Numbered from the stretch's first letter, positions 7,710-16,168 are shown. The stretch is 27,573 nt of DNA from UBA11889 sp002313255 (GCA_913045265.1 CAJWQX010000042.1:1-27573), one strand, 5' to 3'. The notes: generated from the sequence alone by a model not told the origin. A program made the numbers and translations.

Positions 7710-8792
7710 ATGTCGCAAGATCATCTGAATGACGACCAAAAACAGTGTTTTTTTAACGACGGCTTCATCGTCATCAAAAATATCGTTCCACGCTCCTACA
7801 TCAAAGCGGCGAAAGAATTAATCGAAGACGTCTTGCCACGGGATAAACGGATCCTACTGGTGCCTCGAGAACTCGCTATCCATCCAAATGTCCTAAGGCT
7901 ATTCAATGAAACCAGTCTTAAGAATATTGTGGAGACCGAGCTCGGACCATTCCCGGAGGTGATCAGTTCGCAAGTTGCTGTGACACCCGGATTCGACACA
8001 ATGGGGGGAAGACCACGCCCTCATGTGGATGGGAGTTGGAGTGGGGCGATACCCGATTCAGCGAACGATATTGAACCCGTGAGGGGTCGCCCCCTAGACC
8101 CTGCACCGTATTTTGGCGAAAACGATGATCGACGCGGCAGCAACGATGGCCAATTGTGGCAAGATCCGGACCGAACCATATCCCTTGGTAGTTACTCAGC
8201 GCTGGTAGGCGTCGCCCTCAACGATCAATCCATACCTGGACGGGGACAATTCGCCGTTCTCAAAGGCATGCACGAAACAGTCGAATCCGCGTTCCGCTTT
8301 CAGCGCGATACCGGAGGCGTCATCGGGCCGGAGGGGCTAGACTGGCCACGCATCAAGGCGACGGAGGAGGGGCAAACCTACTTGAATGGATTGCCGGAAT
8401 CGGTCCGGGCACGTATGCAAAAGATGTGCAAACACAGCAATCCGGTTGATGGCTGGGAATGGCCAGAATTGACTCCTGTCCTTTTAGAAGAAGGCGACGC
8501 GGTCATCGCGCTACACAGTTGTCCACATACGGCCACGCCCAATCGTGGAGCGGAACCTCGAATGAATATCTATTTCAGAATCCGTCGCTTGCGAGAAGAA
8601 AATCCCCACGAAGGCAGTCGCCGCTTGGGTCACGGCGTAAGCGATCACCTGGATCGTGGCTACTACGGCCAGTTCCTCGAATACCCTGCCACATACAACC
8701 CATGGAAGACATCAATCGACAAACTCTGCAACCATTGGGATGAATGGCAAGGGATGCAAGATTTCGTCGCCGAGAATTCTCTAGCGCCATAA
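7710..8792 (+). CDS. Phytanoyl-CoA dioxygenase (PhyH)-like protein, long variant
   Basis: The 360-residue protein carries the PhyH-type Fe(II)/2-oxoglutarate signature: an N-terminal F...GF.V.K....... start, H105-x-D107 in RPRPHVDGSW, and a distal CPHTATPNRGAEPRMNIYF segment supplying the third iron ligand (H273, less likely H269) and the 2-oxoglutarate Arg (R284). It is longer than typical members because of an insertion of about 60 residues after the HxD, rich in Pro, Asp and Gly (residues 110-160). PhyH enzymes hydroxylate diverse small molecules in the cytoplasm; the substrate is unknown. No strong ribosome site precedes the ATG at 7710. The VOC gene follows 65 bp downstream on the same strand. 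Confidence 0.85.
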   Translation: MSQDHLNDDQKQCFFNDGFIVIKNIVPRSYIKAAKELIEDVLPRDKRILLVPRELAIHPNVLRLFNETSLKNIVETELGPFPEVISSQVAVTPGFDTMGGRPRPHVDGSWSGAIPDSANDIEPVRGRPLDPAPYFGENDDRRGSNDGQLWQDPDRTISLGSYSALVGVALNDQSIPGRGQFAVLKGMHETVESAFRFQRDTGGVIGPEGLDWPRIKATEEGQTYLNGLPESVRARMQKMCKHSNPVDGWEWPELTPVLLEEGDAVIALHSCPHTATPNRGAEPRMNIYFRIRRLREENPHEGSRRLGHGVSDHLDRGYYGQFLEYPATYNPWKTSIDKLCNHWDEWQGMQDFVAENSLAP

Positions 8793-8857
8793 ATAGGACT
8801 ACCCGTTTACTGTGTCGGCCTTCAATGCTGTCGACACTCGTTACAAGGAACGACGAC

Positions 8858-9253
8858 ATGCCCAAATACCGACACCATCACATTCATCTCATGAGCCACG
8901 ACGCGATGGCAGCGGGTAGATTTTATGAATCCATGTTCGGTGCCAAGATCCTCAAATCGAAAGGCGCGAACGGATTACCGCGATGCAATATGGAGTTAGA
9001 CGGACAAACGATATTGATCTCCACCGTGACCGAAGACATCACTCGCATGTCCAAAACCCCGCACCAGCAACTGGGACTAGACCATATAGGTTTACGAGTC
9101 GATGACATGGATGAAGCGGCGATTCAGTTAAAAGGCCTAGGCGCAGAATTTTTGATCGAGCCTCGTGAAACCACCCCCGGTGTCCAAATCGCGTTCGTCC
9201 ACGGTCCGGACGGGGTCAACATTGAGTTGGTTCAATACCCTGACAGGGGCTAG
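8858..9253 (+). CDS. VOC-family (glyoxalase/dioxygenase-fold) protein
   Basis: The 131-residue single-domain VOC protein has the paired beta-alpha-beta-beta-beta modules of glyoxalase I/bleomycin-resistance proteins. Candidate metal ligands are a His in the HHHIHLMSHD start (H8 or H10), H76 in LGLDHIGLRVDD and E123 in GVNIELVQYP. I chose the ATG at 8858 rather than the upstream in-frame ATG at 8744, which overlaps the PhyH gene: an AAGGAA ribosome site lies seven bases before 8858 and the family motif starts directly after it. The last residues face the convergent GST-like gene 37 bp away. Reaction unknown. Confidence 0.88.
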   Translation: MPKYRHHHIHLMSHDAMAAGRFYESMFGAKILKSKGANGLPRCNMELDGQTILISTVTEDITRMSKTPHQQLGLDHIGLRVDDMDEAAIQLKGLGAEFLIEPRETTPGVQIAFVHGPDGVNIELVQYPDRG

Positions 9254-9290
9254 CCTTAATCCGTCTGCCAAGACATGCCGAAATGGGAAC

Positions 9291-10274
9291 TTATCCTTCC
9301 CAGAAACACTCGCGCAGCCCAACGTGTTGCAGCCAATTCTCCACGAGCACGAGTTCTTCTACGTCCAACGTATTCCGAATACGTTCACTCACCAACTCGG
9401 CAGAGAAGGGCGGATAGGGTCGCGTCAAATAACTGACGGTTTCCCCGTAAATACTTGCGTTAAAAGCCTTTGCGCCGACCGTCGACGCTTCACGATTGGC
9501 CAGAAGGTAGGGTCGATACGTTGTCTTCATTTCCCCAAGGACAAATTGGGCAAATTCCGTTGAATCCGGAAACGGAGCAAGTTCACCCACACCGTTCCAG
9601 CTATTAGCTTCCGTCTCCGACCATGCAATAACTTTCGGGAACCCTGACGTTATTTTTTTCGGGGTTGGATCCATATTGGTGTGAGCTCGAAGACCACCAA
9701 GAACAATGCAATCCACGGCGGTGGGTCGATCGCCCATAAGATAGGCTGACTGATTGAGCTGCGCCTCCGCAGCTTCAAGAATACGGACGTATTCGGCCTC
9801 AGCAGCGGCCTGTTGTTGTTTTGATTCGGTACCGGTCGCCCGACATGCTCGAGGGCCCCAATTCAATACCTGAGCCGCGGCCGCCTTGTTTCCCCCTGAC
9901 ATTCGTAGCGACGCGAAGCGAGCACTTTCTTCATGGTGCCATCGGTAATGCACCATCGTTCGTGCAATCCATTCATCAAAGTACTCCTCGACTACGTGCA
10001 CGAGCACCCCGAGGGGACCATCGGGGTACATCCGCCGATCTACAAAGCGGCCGTCTAACATAGTCATAAGCGGTGTCGTGTCGGCAATCATCCAGTTTTC
10101 TGGCGTGTGTAGTACAGGGACTTGATGGGTCCCCGAACGGCTCTCGATTTCCTCACGCATATCCGGCGTTTTAGACCGCAATTCGAATTCGGCGCCATAG
10201 AACAGCATGGCGGCTTCCAGCTTCCTCGTGAAATAACTAAGTTCGCCACCGTAGACGATAAATTTTCTTGGCAT
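9291..10274 (-). CDS. Glutathione S-transferase-like protein
   Basis: The 327-residue protein starts with a thioredoxin-fold GST N-domain: a first beta strand (KFIVYGG), S13-Y14-F-T-R-K in the position of the GST active-site loop, THQVPVLHTPENW with the cis-Pro (VP), and an IADTTPLMTML segment like the glutathione-gamma-Glu-binding motif. The rest is helical, as in the GST C-domain, with YLMGDRPTAVDCIVLGGL matching the conserved G-[DN]-x-P-[ST]-x-x-D N-capping region. It is about 100 residues longer than a typical GST (~220), with an additional C-terminal extension. The enzyme should be cytosolic and conjugate or reduce electrophiles. The ATG at 10274 has only a weak GGGG upstream. Confidence 0.8.
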   Translation of the reverse strand: MPRKFIVYGGELSYFTRKLEAAMLFYGAEFELRSKTPDMREEIESRSGTHQVPVLHTPENWMIADTTPLMTMLDGRFVDRRMYPDGPLGVLVHVVEEYFDEWIARTMVHYRWHHEESARFASLRMSGGNKAAAAQVLNWGPRACRATGTESKQQQAAAEAEYVRILEAAEAQLNQSAYLMGDRPTAVDCIVLGGLRAHTNMDPTPKKITSGFPKVIAWSETEANSWNGVGELAPFPDSTEFAQFVLGEMKTTYRPYLLANREASTVGAKAFNASIYGETVSYLTRPYPPFSAELVSERIRNTLDVEELVLVENWLQHVGLRECFWEG

Positions 10275-10351
10275 GACAGGCCCCTATTTCCAGCGAGTCA
10301 GGCAACCATAGCAAAGTGATTAGGACCATACGGTCCGGTCACCATCGATAG

Positions 10352-10819
10352 TCACGGGGAACAAGGACTTTCGACAACTAAATGACAACGCAGCGTCTCC
10401 TGTCCATGCTCCCATTCCAGATCCCGGATAAGGTAGGCAACGTTTGCTATCGGATAAGGCAACTGATCCAAAAACTTGCGATAACTCAGCTCGTACCTTT
10501 CTAGCGCAACGAGAACGGTTTCGGCCTCCTCCCGACTCTCAAAAGTCATCCCATTGCCATAAAGATGCGTGCCCATCACCCGTTGAAGGTATTCAATGCG
10601 GGCTTCATGAGGTTGTTGTTCAAATCGAAGCGCCAACGCCTCGGTTGGAGCCCAACGAGCAACGTCTTCCCTGACAGATGCCTCGTCCGGCAGCGCTTTC
10701 AACGCATCACCCATGAGCGTACTGCTCCAGAAGACGACGGCCTTGTTAAGAGTATTGTGGTTTGGGTGGGACAATCGGTGCCGTAATGTAGGATCGATTA
10801 TCCACGCTAGATGACTCAT
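10352..10819 (-). CDS. Hypothetical protein upstream of the GST-like gene
   Basis: I recognise no family. The product is soluble, mixed charge, rich in Glu, Arg and Leu, with a helix-prone centre (EARIEYLQRVMG, SREEAETVLVALERYELSYRKFL); it has no signal peptide or membrane segment. The longest form has 155 residues from 10819, but no ribosome site precedes it. An internal ATG at 10714 (120 residues, MGDALKAL...) has a GGAG eleven bases upstream and may be the true start. It lies 77 bp upstream of the GST-like gene on the same strand and could share its transcript. The 10819 start would overlap, head to head, the spurious extension of the sialidase-like ORF. Confidence 0.5.
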   Translation of the reverse strand: MSHLAWIIDPTLRHRLSHPNHNTLNKAVVFWSSTLMGDALKALPDEASVREDVARWAPTEALALRFEQQPHEARIEYLQRVMGTHLYGNGMTFESREEAETVLVALERYELSYRKFLDQLPYPIANVAYLIRDLEWEHGQETLRCHLVVESPCSP

Positions 10820-10949
10820 ACGTCTGCTCTACCACCGTCCTTGAGAAACTTTCCCCACGCCGATTTTAACCGAGCGAGGACATCTTGGGTCGTGCGTGGC
10901 GAAAGGCATTTAATGAATGTCGTCAAAACAAGTTGCGAGACCTTGATAA

Positions 10950-10955
10950 AAGGAG
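10950..10955 (+). promoter_or_regulatory. Ribosome binding site deciding the lipoprotein start
   Basis: AAGGAG sits five bases before the ATG at 10961. It is among the strongest Shine-Dalgarno sites in the window and argues against the far-upstream in-frame ATG at 10811, which has none and would put 50 unlikely residues before the signal peptide. Confidence 0.75.
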
Positions 10956-10960
10956 CGCGA

Positions 10961-12274
10961 ATGCTTTTTTTGGTCCATGCTCACGTATTGTCATCGGCAG
11001 CGAGCCCATCTTTGACGACGAAGACCAAGAATATCTACCTGACCTCGCCTTCGTTATTAGTCCTAGTTTTTTCACTCGCGATCAGCGGGTGCGGCGAGAA
11101 TCAAATCGGTCGACGTGATGTCGATGTCCAACTGATTGAAACGGATGCGAAGCCCGGCAGTTCCGCGCCGCATCTCGCGTCCGACGTTGATGGCCTGGTC
11201 GTATTGAGTTGGCTTGAACCAAATGGCCTCAAGACCGCACTGCGATACAGCGTCTTCGAACGAGATGAATGGGCACCTTCGAATTTAGTAGCCACGGGCG
11301 CTAATTGGTTCGTCAACTGGGCAGACTTTCCATCCGTTACGCCGATTTCGGGAAGCCTATGGGCCGCGCATTGGTTGGTTCGGCAGCCTGCCGGCGGCTA
11401 TGCGTACGACGTCGAAATAGCTCGCTCCACTGACGCCGGAATCACTTGGTCTGAATCAGAGAAACCCCATCACGACGGTACTCCAAGCGAACATGGTTTC
11501 GTGAGCCTGGGCTCGTACCAAGAGGAGGTCATCGCCGTTTGGTTAGATGGCCGGGAAATGGTAGGCGGACACCATGGATCTGGCGAGAAGACCACGGGCG
11601 GCATGACGCTGCGATCAGCCAGTGCCGCAATGGGGAAACCGTTTCAAAAGTTTCATGTGGTAGACGATCTCGTTTGCGATTGCTGTCAAACCGATCTCGC
11701 CATCGCTCAAAGTGGACCTATCTTGGTGTACCGCGACAGAACTTCCAATGAGATCCGAGATATCTATGTTTCGCGACTACTGGACGGACGTTGGGAGCCG
11801 GGGCGCTCAATTTTTCAGGATAAGTGGCGCATCGGGGGTTGTCCCGTCAATGGACCCGCTATTGCGGCGCAAAATGGGTCTGTCGTTGTCGGATGGTATA
11901 CCGAAGCAAACTCAACGCCCCTCGTCCGAATGATTCGTTCCGACGACGACGGGAAATCATTCGGCCCACCCGTGACCATCGATTCAGATTTACCGGTTGG
12001 AAGAGTGGACATCGATTTTCTCGGAAGTGGGGATGCCGTCGTAAGTTGGATAGGCGAAAGCGATCCAGATGAGGGTGCGCTCCTATGGCGAGTGGTTCCA
12101 AAAACGGGAAGGCTTGGCCCAATACAGAAAGTCACAAGCATTAGCACTCGACGAAATGCCGGCTTCCCACAAATGAGTCGCGTTGGAGACGGGCTTCTTT
12201 TTGCTTGGACAGACACGTCCGGTGGCGCCGCTGCAATTCGAACGGCCCGCGTGCTTTTTTCTCACGAGAATTAG
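10961..12274 (+). CDS. Sialidase-like (BNR/Asp-box) lipoprotein
   Basis: From the ATG at 10961 the protein has 437 residues. A hydrophobic stretch (31-41) ends in the lipobox ISGC with Cys at 44, so it should be lipid-anchored. The remainder is beta-rich with Asp boxes of the sialidase/BNR beta-propeller type: STDAGITW (156-163) and SDDDGKSF (327-334). A conserved cysteine group (C239, C241, C242 in DDLVCDCCQTDLAI) and C294 in GGCPVNGP look structural or metal-related. I cannot see the Arg triad of true sialidases, so hydrolase activity is doubtful; substrate binding or a glycan/copper-related role are alternatives. The cysteine-rich secreted protein follows 88 bp downstream. Confidence 0.78.
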   Translation: MLFLVHAHVLSSAASPSLTTKTKNIYLTSPSLLVLVFSLAISGCGENQIGRRDVDVQLIETDAKPGSSAPHLASDVDGLVVLSWLEPNGLKTALRYSVFERDEWAPSNLVATGANWFVNWADFPSVTPISGSLWAAHWLVRQPAGGYAYDVEIARSTDAGITWSESEKPHHDGTPSEHGFVSLGSYQEEVIAVWLDGREMVGGHHGSGEKTTGGMTLRSASAAMGKPFQKFHVVDDLVCDCCQTDLAIAQSGPILVYRDRTSNEIRDIYVSRLLDGRWEPGRSIFQDKWRIGGCPVNGPAIAAQNGSVVVGWYTEANSTPLVRMIRSDDDGKSFGPPVTIDSDLPVGRVDIDFLGSGDAVVSWIGESDPDEGALLWRVVPKTGRLGPIQKVTSISTRRNAGFPQMSRVGDGLLFAWTDTSGGAAAIRTARVLFSHEN

Positions 12275-12302
12275 GAGGCGGTCAAATCACCTCGACGAAT
12301 CG

Positions 12303-12324
12303 CGGCCTTGTGCTCGACAGGCCG
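12303..12324 (+). other. Short inverted repeat between lipoprotein and Cys-rich genes
   Basis: CGGCCT (12303-12308) and AGGCCG (12319-12324) are perfect inverted copies around ten bases. No T-run follows, so transcript termination is not indicated. It may be a processing hairpin within a two-gene transcript or chance. Confidence 0.25.
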
Positions 12325-12362
12325 ATCTGATCAGTTACAAGAAATCACAAGAAAACAACTCG

Positions 12363-12704
12363 ATGATGAAGACAGGATCAATTTGGATCGCGGGAGTGTG
12401 CCTGATCGTGCTTGCGGCCGGGGGTTTCGCCGCACATCACGAGGGAGCATCAGAGACGGTCGAAAACGACGGCAAACCGGCATCGCAACCGGAGAAAGAG
12501 ACCTCGATTGAGAACACAACTCAGGGCAGCGGGTCGGCAGGCTCGTCGACCCAAAACCCCTGCATGGAGGACATTAGACAACATTGTTCCGATTCTTTTG
12601 GCACGGGAGATCGCGGTGCCTTTATGCATTGCGTCCAGGACAACTACGCGAACTTTTCCGAGCGATGCCAGGAGGCGATTCAAGCGCGCATGCAAGATCG
12701 ATAA
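12363..12704 (+). CDS. Small secreted cysteine-rich protein
   Basis: The 113-residue protein starts at a double ATG (12363/12366); upstream in-frame ATGs overlap the lipoprotein gene and are implausible. A signal peptide (hydrophobic 7-20, cleavage near GFAA at 24) is followed by a low-complexity linker rich in Ser, Gly, Glu and Thr (25-65). The C-terminal module has four cysteines (67, 75, 90, 102; spacing C-x7-C-x14-C-x11-C) in NPCMEDIRQHC...MHCVQDN...RCQEAI. This resembles one unit of the cysteine-rich GLG1-type repeat. It should be periplasmic or secreted with two disulfides. Function unknown; it may work with the lipoprotein encoded just upstream. Confidence 0.78.
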   Translation: MMKTGSIWIAGVCLIVLAAGGFAAHHEGASETVENDGKPASQPEKETSIENTTQGSGSAGSSTQNPCMEDIRQHCSDSFGTGDRGAFMHCVQDNYANFSERCQEAIQARMQDR

Positions 12705-12714
12705 ACGAACGTCT

Positions 12715-13635
12715 TCACTCGGTACTGAATAACCAGCGAAGCGAATCCGCGAAGATTGCGCCGGCATGGCGCAGCGAGTGCATTCCCTCGCCGTAGACAA
12801 ATCGGTGTTCGTAATCCGCGAACTCGAGCGCGCTAGCCATTTGTTCGTTTGCCAACGGCCAGTTCCCTAGCCAATTATCAAGATCGTGTTTACCACTCTG
12901 GAGAAACACTCTTATTGGCTTTTTGATGCTCGTCCGCACCAAATAAGGGTAGTTATGTGCTCCGCGTATGTTCGTAAAAGAACCGCAATGGCTCAGCACC
13001 AGCCCAAACGCGGAAACATCGTGCCAGGCCGCATTGAACGCACAGATACCACCGCTCGACATTCCGCATATAAGGCGCTCGCGAGGATCAGCGTTTAGCT
13101 CACATCCGAGAGTCGATTCGACCATCGGCATTAGTTCATCGTTAATGAAGTTCACGTAACGTGGCGTTATGGAATCATATTCGTACGACCGACCTCGGTC
13201 AGGATAACTTCCTTCGGGAACGGGCTCATCGGGTATCCCCGGATTCACAAAGATCCCGACAATTGGCGGGAGTTCATTGGCGTGAATAAGTGAATCGAAG
13301 ACCGCCGGTGCGCGGACCGGTCCAGCACGGTGGACATAACCAGCGCCATCATTAAAAAACGCTAGGGCAGGACGCGTCTTCTGGGGATCAAATTCCGGGG
13401 GTGTATAGATCCAGATATCGCGGGTGGTTTTCGGATAAATCTCAGTATCGCGCCAATCCCGGATTTTTTTGACCTCTCCCCTTGGGATCGATCGAGGCGA
13501 TGCCTCCGCACAGGGGTTGTACTGGTTATCGTCCATCGTTGCCGCTGGATTGACCCGAGGTTTGCGTACGGTTTCATTGTCCGGAAGACGATTGAGTCCA
13601 TGGGCAACAAAAGTTTCGATATCTAACGGCATCAT
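12715..13635 (-). CDS. Esterase D/Fes-like alpha/beta hydrolase
   Basis: The 306-residue protein belongs to the putative esterase family (PF00756 type, including enterochelin esterase and antigen-85-like proteins). The nucleophile elbow is G-M-S193-S-G in LICGMSSGG, the acid is D251 or D253 in SGKHDLDNW, and the base His is H286 or H290 in GMHSLRH. TTRDIWIYTPPEFDP (71-84) and YVNFINDELMPMVE (160-173) are typical of the family. No signal peptide is visible, so it is probably cytosolic. AGGAG (complement of 13639-13643) precedes a double ATG at 13635/13632, and the second has the better six-base spacing. It ends ten bases from the convergent Cys-rich gene. Confidence 0.85.
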   Translation of the reverse strand: MMPLDIETFVAHGLNRLPDNETVRKPRVNPAATMDDNQYNPCAEASPRSIPRGEVKKIRDWRDTEIYPKTTRDIWIYTPPEFDPQKTRPALAFFNDGAGYVHRAGPVRAPAVFDSLIHANELPPIVGIFVNPGIPDEPVPEGSYPDRGRSYEYDSITPRYVNFINDELMPMVESTLGCELNADPRERLICGMSSGGICAFNAAWHDVSAFGLVLSHCGSFTNIRGAHNYPYLVRTSIKKPIRVFLQSGKHDLDNWLGNWPLANEQMASALEFADYEHRFVYGEGMHSLRHAGAIFADSLRWLFSTE

Positions 13636-13760
13636 GTACTCCTGCTAAAGTAGCCATACGTTCAGCGGTCATCGTGGGCTGAAGAGCCCTCGCCCGACTT
13701 CTCCGAATCGAATACTACCTCGGTCGAACGGCGTTCTTCCCGCATAGCGAGGACCGAATC

Positions 13761-13770
13761 GTCAATTGAC
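13761..13770. promoter_or_regulatory. Perfect 10-bp palindrome in the esterase/mscS intergenic region
   Basis: GTCAATTGAC is its own complement. It lies 62 bases before the MscS start and about 125 bases before the esterase start. Just downstream an 8-mer, TGCAATGT, occurs twice 19 bases apart (13779-13786 and 13798-13805). A regulator site is possible, but a 10-bp palindrome also arises by chance. Confidence 0.3.
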
Positions 13771-13832
13771 TGATGCGTTGCAATGTCGGAACGCAGGTGC
13801 AATGTTTGCAGAGGTTATAAGGAGACTGAATT

Positions 13833-14981
13833 GTGACCGACACGATACTCGCACCAACCCGCGGTCAAGAGCATGTTGGAATTTCCTCGCTGTCAGAAGA
13901 ATTACCGAGCATCGTCGATTGGTTACCTGACGGATTGATTCCAGTTTGGGAAATCGTTTTGGCAACACCTTTCCTTGCCTCGCTCGTTATCGCAATAACG
14001 TTTTACCTTTTAGCCGTCGTTTTACGGAGCGTGATTTTCTCGGGCTTAGCCCGCTTAGCGAATATGACGGACTCACTATTGGACGACGACGTCCTTCAAT
14101 ACATACGGAAACCAGCATTTACGTCGGTTCTATATTTCGGCCTCACGCTAGCGGCGAACGCAGCTCCGCTTCCTTTTGGTAAACAGTTGATCATCAATAT
14201 TTTGTTGTCGGTGATCATCGGCAGCTGGATGCGCGCATCGATATTGATATCAACCGTATTACTCGACACGTTAGAACAGCACGATAGCTTCAGCTTGATC
14301 GAAATACGGACGAAGCCGATATTCGATCTCACCGCGAAAATCCTAACCATTCTCGTCGGTAGTTACTTGCTGTTACTCATTTGGGGTATCAATCCTCTCG
14401 GTTGGCTCGCTTCGGCCGGCATTGTGGGTATCGCCATTGGTTTCGCGGCACAAGACACGCTGGCCAACGTATTTTCAGGTTTTTTCATTGTCGCCGACGC
14501 CCCCTATAAGATTGGCGATTACATCACCCTCGATACCGGTGAACGGGGATTGGTATCGCGTATCGGACTGCGGAGTACTAGGTTGCTCACGCGAGACGAT
14601 GTCGAAATCACGATTCCAAATGGCGTGATCGCAAGCGCCAAGATCGTCAACGAGAGTGGTGGGCCGTACCTAAAGATTCGGATACCCATCGCCTTCGGGG
14701 TCGCATACGGATCTGATGTCGACCAAGTGTCCGAAGTCGTCCAATCCATTGCCAAATCGCATCCATCGGTTTGTGAACAACCACAGCCCATGGTTCGAAT
14801 GCGTGCATTTGGCGCATCCAGCCTCGATTTCGATCTTCTCGTCTGGATTGAAGACCCCCAGTACAAAGGATCAATTTCTCACGATCTCTTTGTCGAGATA
14901 TACAAGGCCTTTGGACGTGAGGGCATTGAAATTCCGTACGCAAAACAAGACCTTTACATAAAGGAACTGCCGCAGGAGTGA
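13833..14981 (+). CDS. MscS-family mechanosensitive ion channel
   Basis: The 382-residue inner-membrane protein has several hydrophobic helices (about 40-70, 95-112, 118-143, 165-185) followed by the pore helix and beta-domain hallmark of MscS: GWLASAGIVGIAIGFAAQDTLANVFSGFF (190-218, Gly/Ala-packed TM3) and then the VADAPYKIGDYI entry to the cytoplasmic domain. Such channels open on membrane tension and release solutes on hypo-osmotic shock. It is longer than E. coli MscS (286 aa) by extra N-terminal helices. The GTG at 13833 is well supported: AAGGAG at 13819-13824, eight bases upstream. It is monocistronic and convergent with the SDR gene. Confidence 0.93.
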   Translation: MTDTILAPTRGQEHVGISSLSEELPSIVDWLPDGLIPVWEIVLATPFLASLVIAITFYLLAVVLRSVIFSGLARLANMTDSLLDDDVLQYIRKPAFTSVLYFGLTLAANAAPLPFGKQLIINILLSVIIGSWMRASILISTVLLDTLEQHDSFSLIEIRTKPIFDLTAKILTILVGSYLLLLIWGINPLGWLASAGIVGIAIGFAAQDTLANVFSGFFIVADAPYKIGDYITLDTGERGLVSRIGLRSTRLLTRDDVEITIPNGVIASAKIVNESGGPYLKIRIPIAFGVAYGSDVDQVSEVVQSIAKSHPSVCEQPQPMVRMRAFGASSLDFDLLVWIEDPQYKGSISHDLFVEIYKAFGREGIEIPYAKQDLYIKELPQE

Positions 14982-15058
14982 TTGTTTACGACCACGAGTC
15001 GCCTTTAAGCCAACTTGGAATCCAGCTTTAGGTCATTTCCCCGGTCTGCGAATCGTCC

Positions 15059-16168
15059 TCAGGCTTCGAGCTGTGGCGTAATAATTCCTAGCTCAATCGA
15101 AGTCTCAACCACTTCGCGGATCGTGTCCTCGACGGGCCTAATCGTCGCACCGAGTATTTCTTTGGCTTTTTTACAATCGTTCAGCACGTTGGACTCTATA
15201 GTGATCGTCTTTCCAGCACTGGTGACGGTGGCGGGTTCTCCCAATTTGAACGACGGAAAGTTCTCGTTAATAACCGCAGCAACGTCGGTTCCAAATCGAA
15301 GTGCAGAACGGCCGCCACTACCATGCATCACGTAACGATTCCCGCCGTGAGAGCCTTGGTGGTCGACGGCTGATTCCGCGGCTAGGCGATGCGCTTTAAC
15401 CAAATCCCTTACGTCGATAATGTTGTAATACATATCGTATTTAGAGGGCCAGGATGGCTCGAGCCCCCCAGCGAGCCGCCCTATCTGTTCGATCCATTGG
15501 CCCACCTGGGCCTTAAACAAGATCGGACCACAGATCATGGCCGGATTCATTGTGATCGCGTCCCATACTCCAACACTCGCATCGGCTGCAGCGTTAATAA
15601 AGTGTTCGGTGTCCACTTTACTCTTGGCGTAGGAATTTCGGGGATGGTCCCAGTGCTCGAGGCTAACCTCGTCGGAGGCCCAATCGGCTTCAGTCCACTC
15701 GTAACCTTTCGGAAGCGATGCTCCCTTAGCGCCAGAAACGGCCGCCATCGAACTAGTGTAGATCATCCGCTTCACGGATCCACTGGCATTAATAGCGTCA
15801 ATGACGTTTTGGGTGCCGACCATACCGCCGTCGTAAACATCCTGCGCTACATCTCCACTTCCCAGCGGTTGAGATTTCCCGTCGGCCGAATTTCCGAGCA
15901 CGGCAGCGACATGGAAGACGCCTGCACATTCCTTGAATGCGTCATCGTACGAGCCTCGAGTAAACAAATCGCATCCGTCAATAACATCGACATTTTCCAG
16001 TCGACTCAGATAATCCATACTGTCCTTACCGCGCCACGAACTTGCGTCACGGATACAGGCTCTAACGCGATAGCCATGATGAACCAACTCGCGAACCATG
16101 TGTCCGCCAGTGAATCCAGAGCAACCTGTCACGGCCACCGGTCCGTCTTTGGGAGATATTGATGACAT
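15059..16168 (-). CDS. Extended SDR: NAD-dependent epimerase/dihydroflavonol-reductase-like
   Basis: The protein of about 369 residues has the extended-SDR nucleotide site TGCSGFTG (14-21), catalytic Ser in MIYTSSMAAV (about 139-140) and Y180-x-x-x-K184 in SYAKSK. The KRMIYTSS and NSYAKSK context resembles dihydroflavonol-4-reductase/cinnamoyl-CoA-reductase-type enzymes, which reduce carbonyls or oxidise alcohols using NAD(P)(H). I chose the ATG at 16168; a GTG directly before it (16171) would add one residue. It lies 104 bp downstream of a PhyH gene on the same strand and probably ends the TonB-C/TPR, PhyH, SDR operon. Substrate unknown. Confidence 0.88.
   Translation of the reverse strand: MSSISPKDGPVAVTGCSGFTGGHMVRELVHHGYRVRACIRDASSWRGKDSMDYLSRLENVDVIDGCDLFTRGSYDDAFKECAGVFHVAAVLGNSADGKSQPLGSGDVAQDVYDGGMVGTQNVIDAINASGSVKRMIYTSSMAAVSGAKGASLPKGYEWTEADWASDEVSLEHWDHPRNSYAKSKVDTEHFINAAADASVGVWDAITMNPAMICGPILFKAQVGQWIEQIGRLAGGLEPSWPSKYDMYYNIIDVRDLVKAHRLAAESAVDHQGSHGGNRYVMHGSGGRSALRFGTDVAAVINENFPSFKLGEPATVTSAGKTITIESNVLNDCKKAKEILGATIRPVEDTIREVVETSIELGIITPQLEA

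Noticed and set aside
8744..8857. Upstream extension of the VOC gene to 8744
   Set aside because: It overlaps the end of the PhyH gene and adds Arg-rich residues not typical of the family; AAGGAA supports 8858.
10811..10960. Upstream extension of the sialidase-like lipoprotein to an ATG at 10811
   Set aside because: The ATG at 10811 lacks a ribosome site, and its 50 extra residues would precede the signal peptide; AAGGAG supports 10961.
10961..12274. Naming the lipoprotein a true neuraminidase
   Set aside because: Asp boxes are present, but I could not find the Arg triad or the catalytic Tyr/Glu context of sialidases.
12303..12324. Inverted repeat considered as an intrinsic terminator
   Set aside because: The six-bp stem is short and is not followed by a T-run; kept only as a low-confidence structural feature.
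12183..12362. Upstream extension of the Cys-rich secreted protein gene
   Set aside because: It overlaps the lipoprotein gene and would bury the signal peptide in the middle of the protein.
15389..16162. 257-residue open frame on the plus strand
   Set aside because: It lies wholly antisense to the extended SDR gene, whose motifs are intact; the translation has no domain pattern and no ribosome site.
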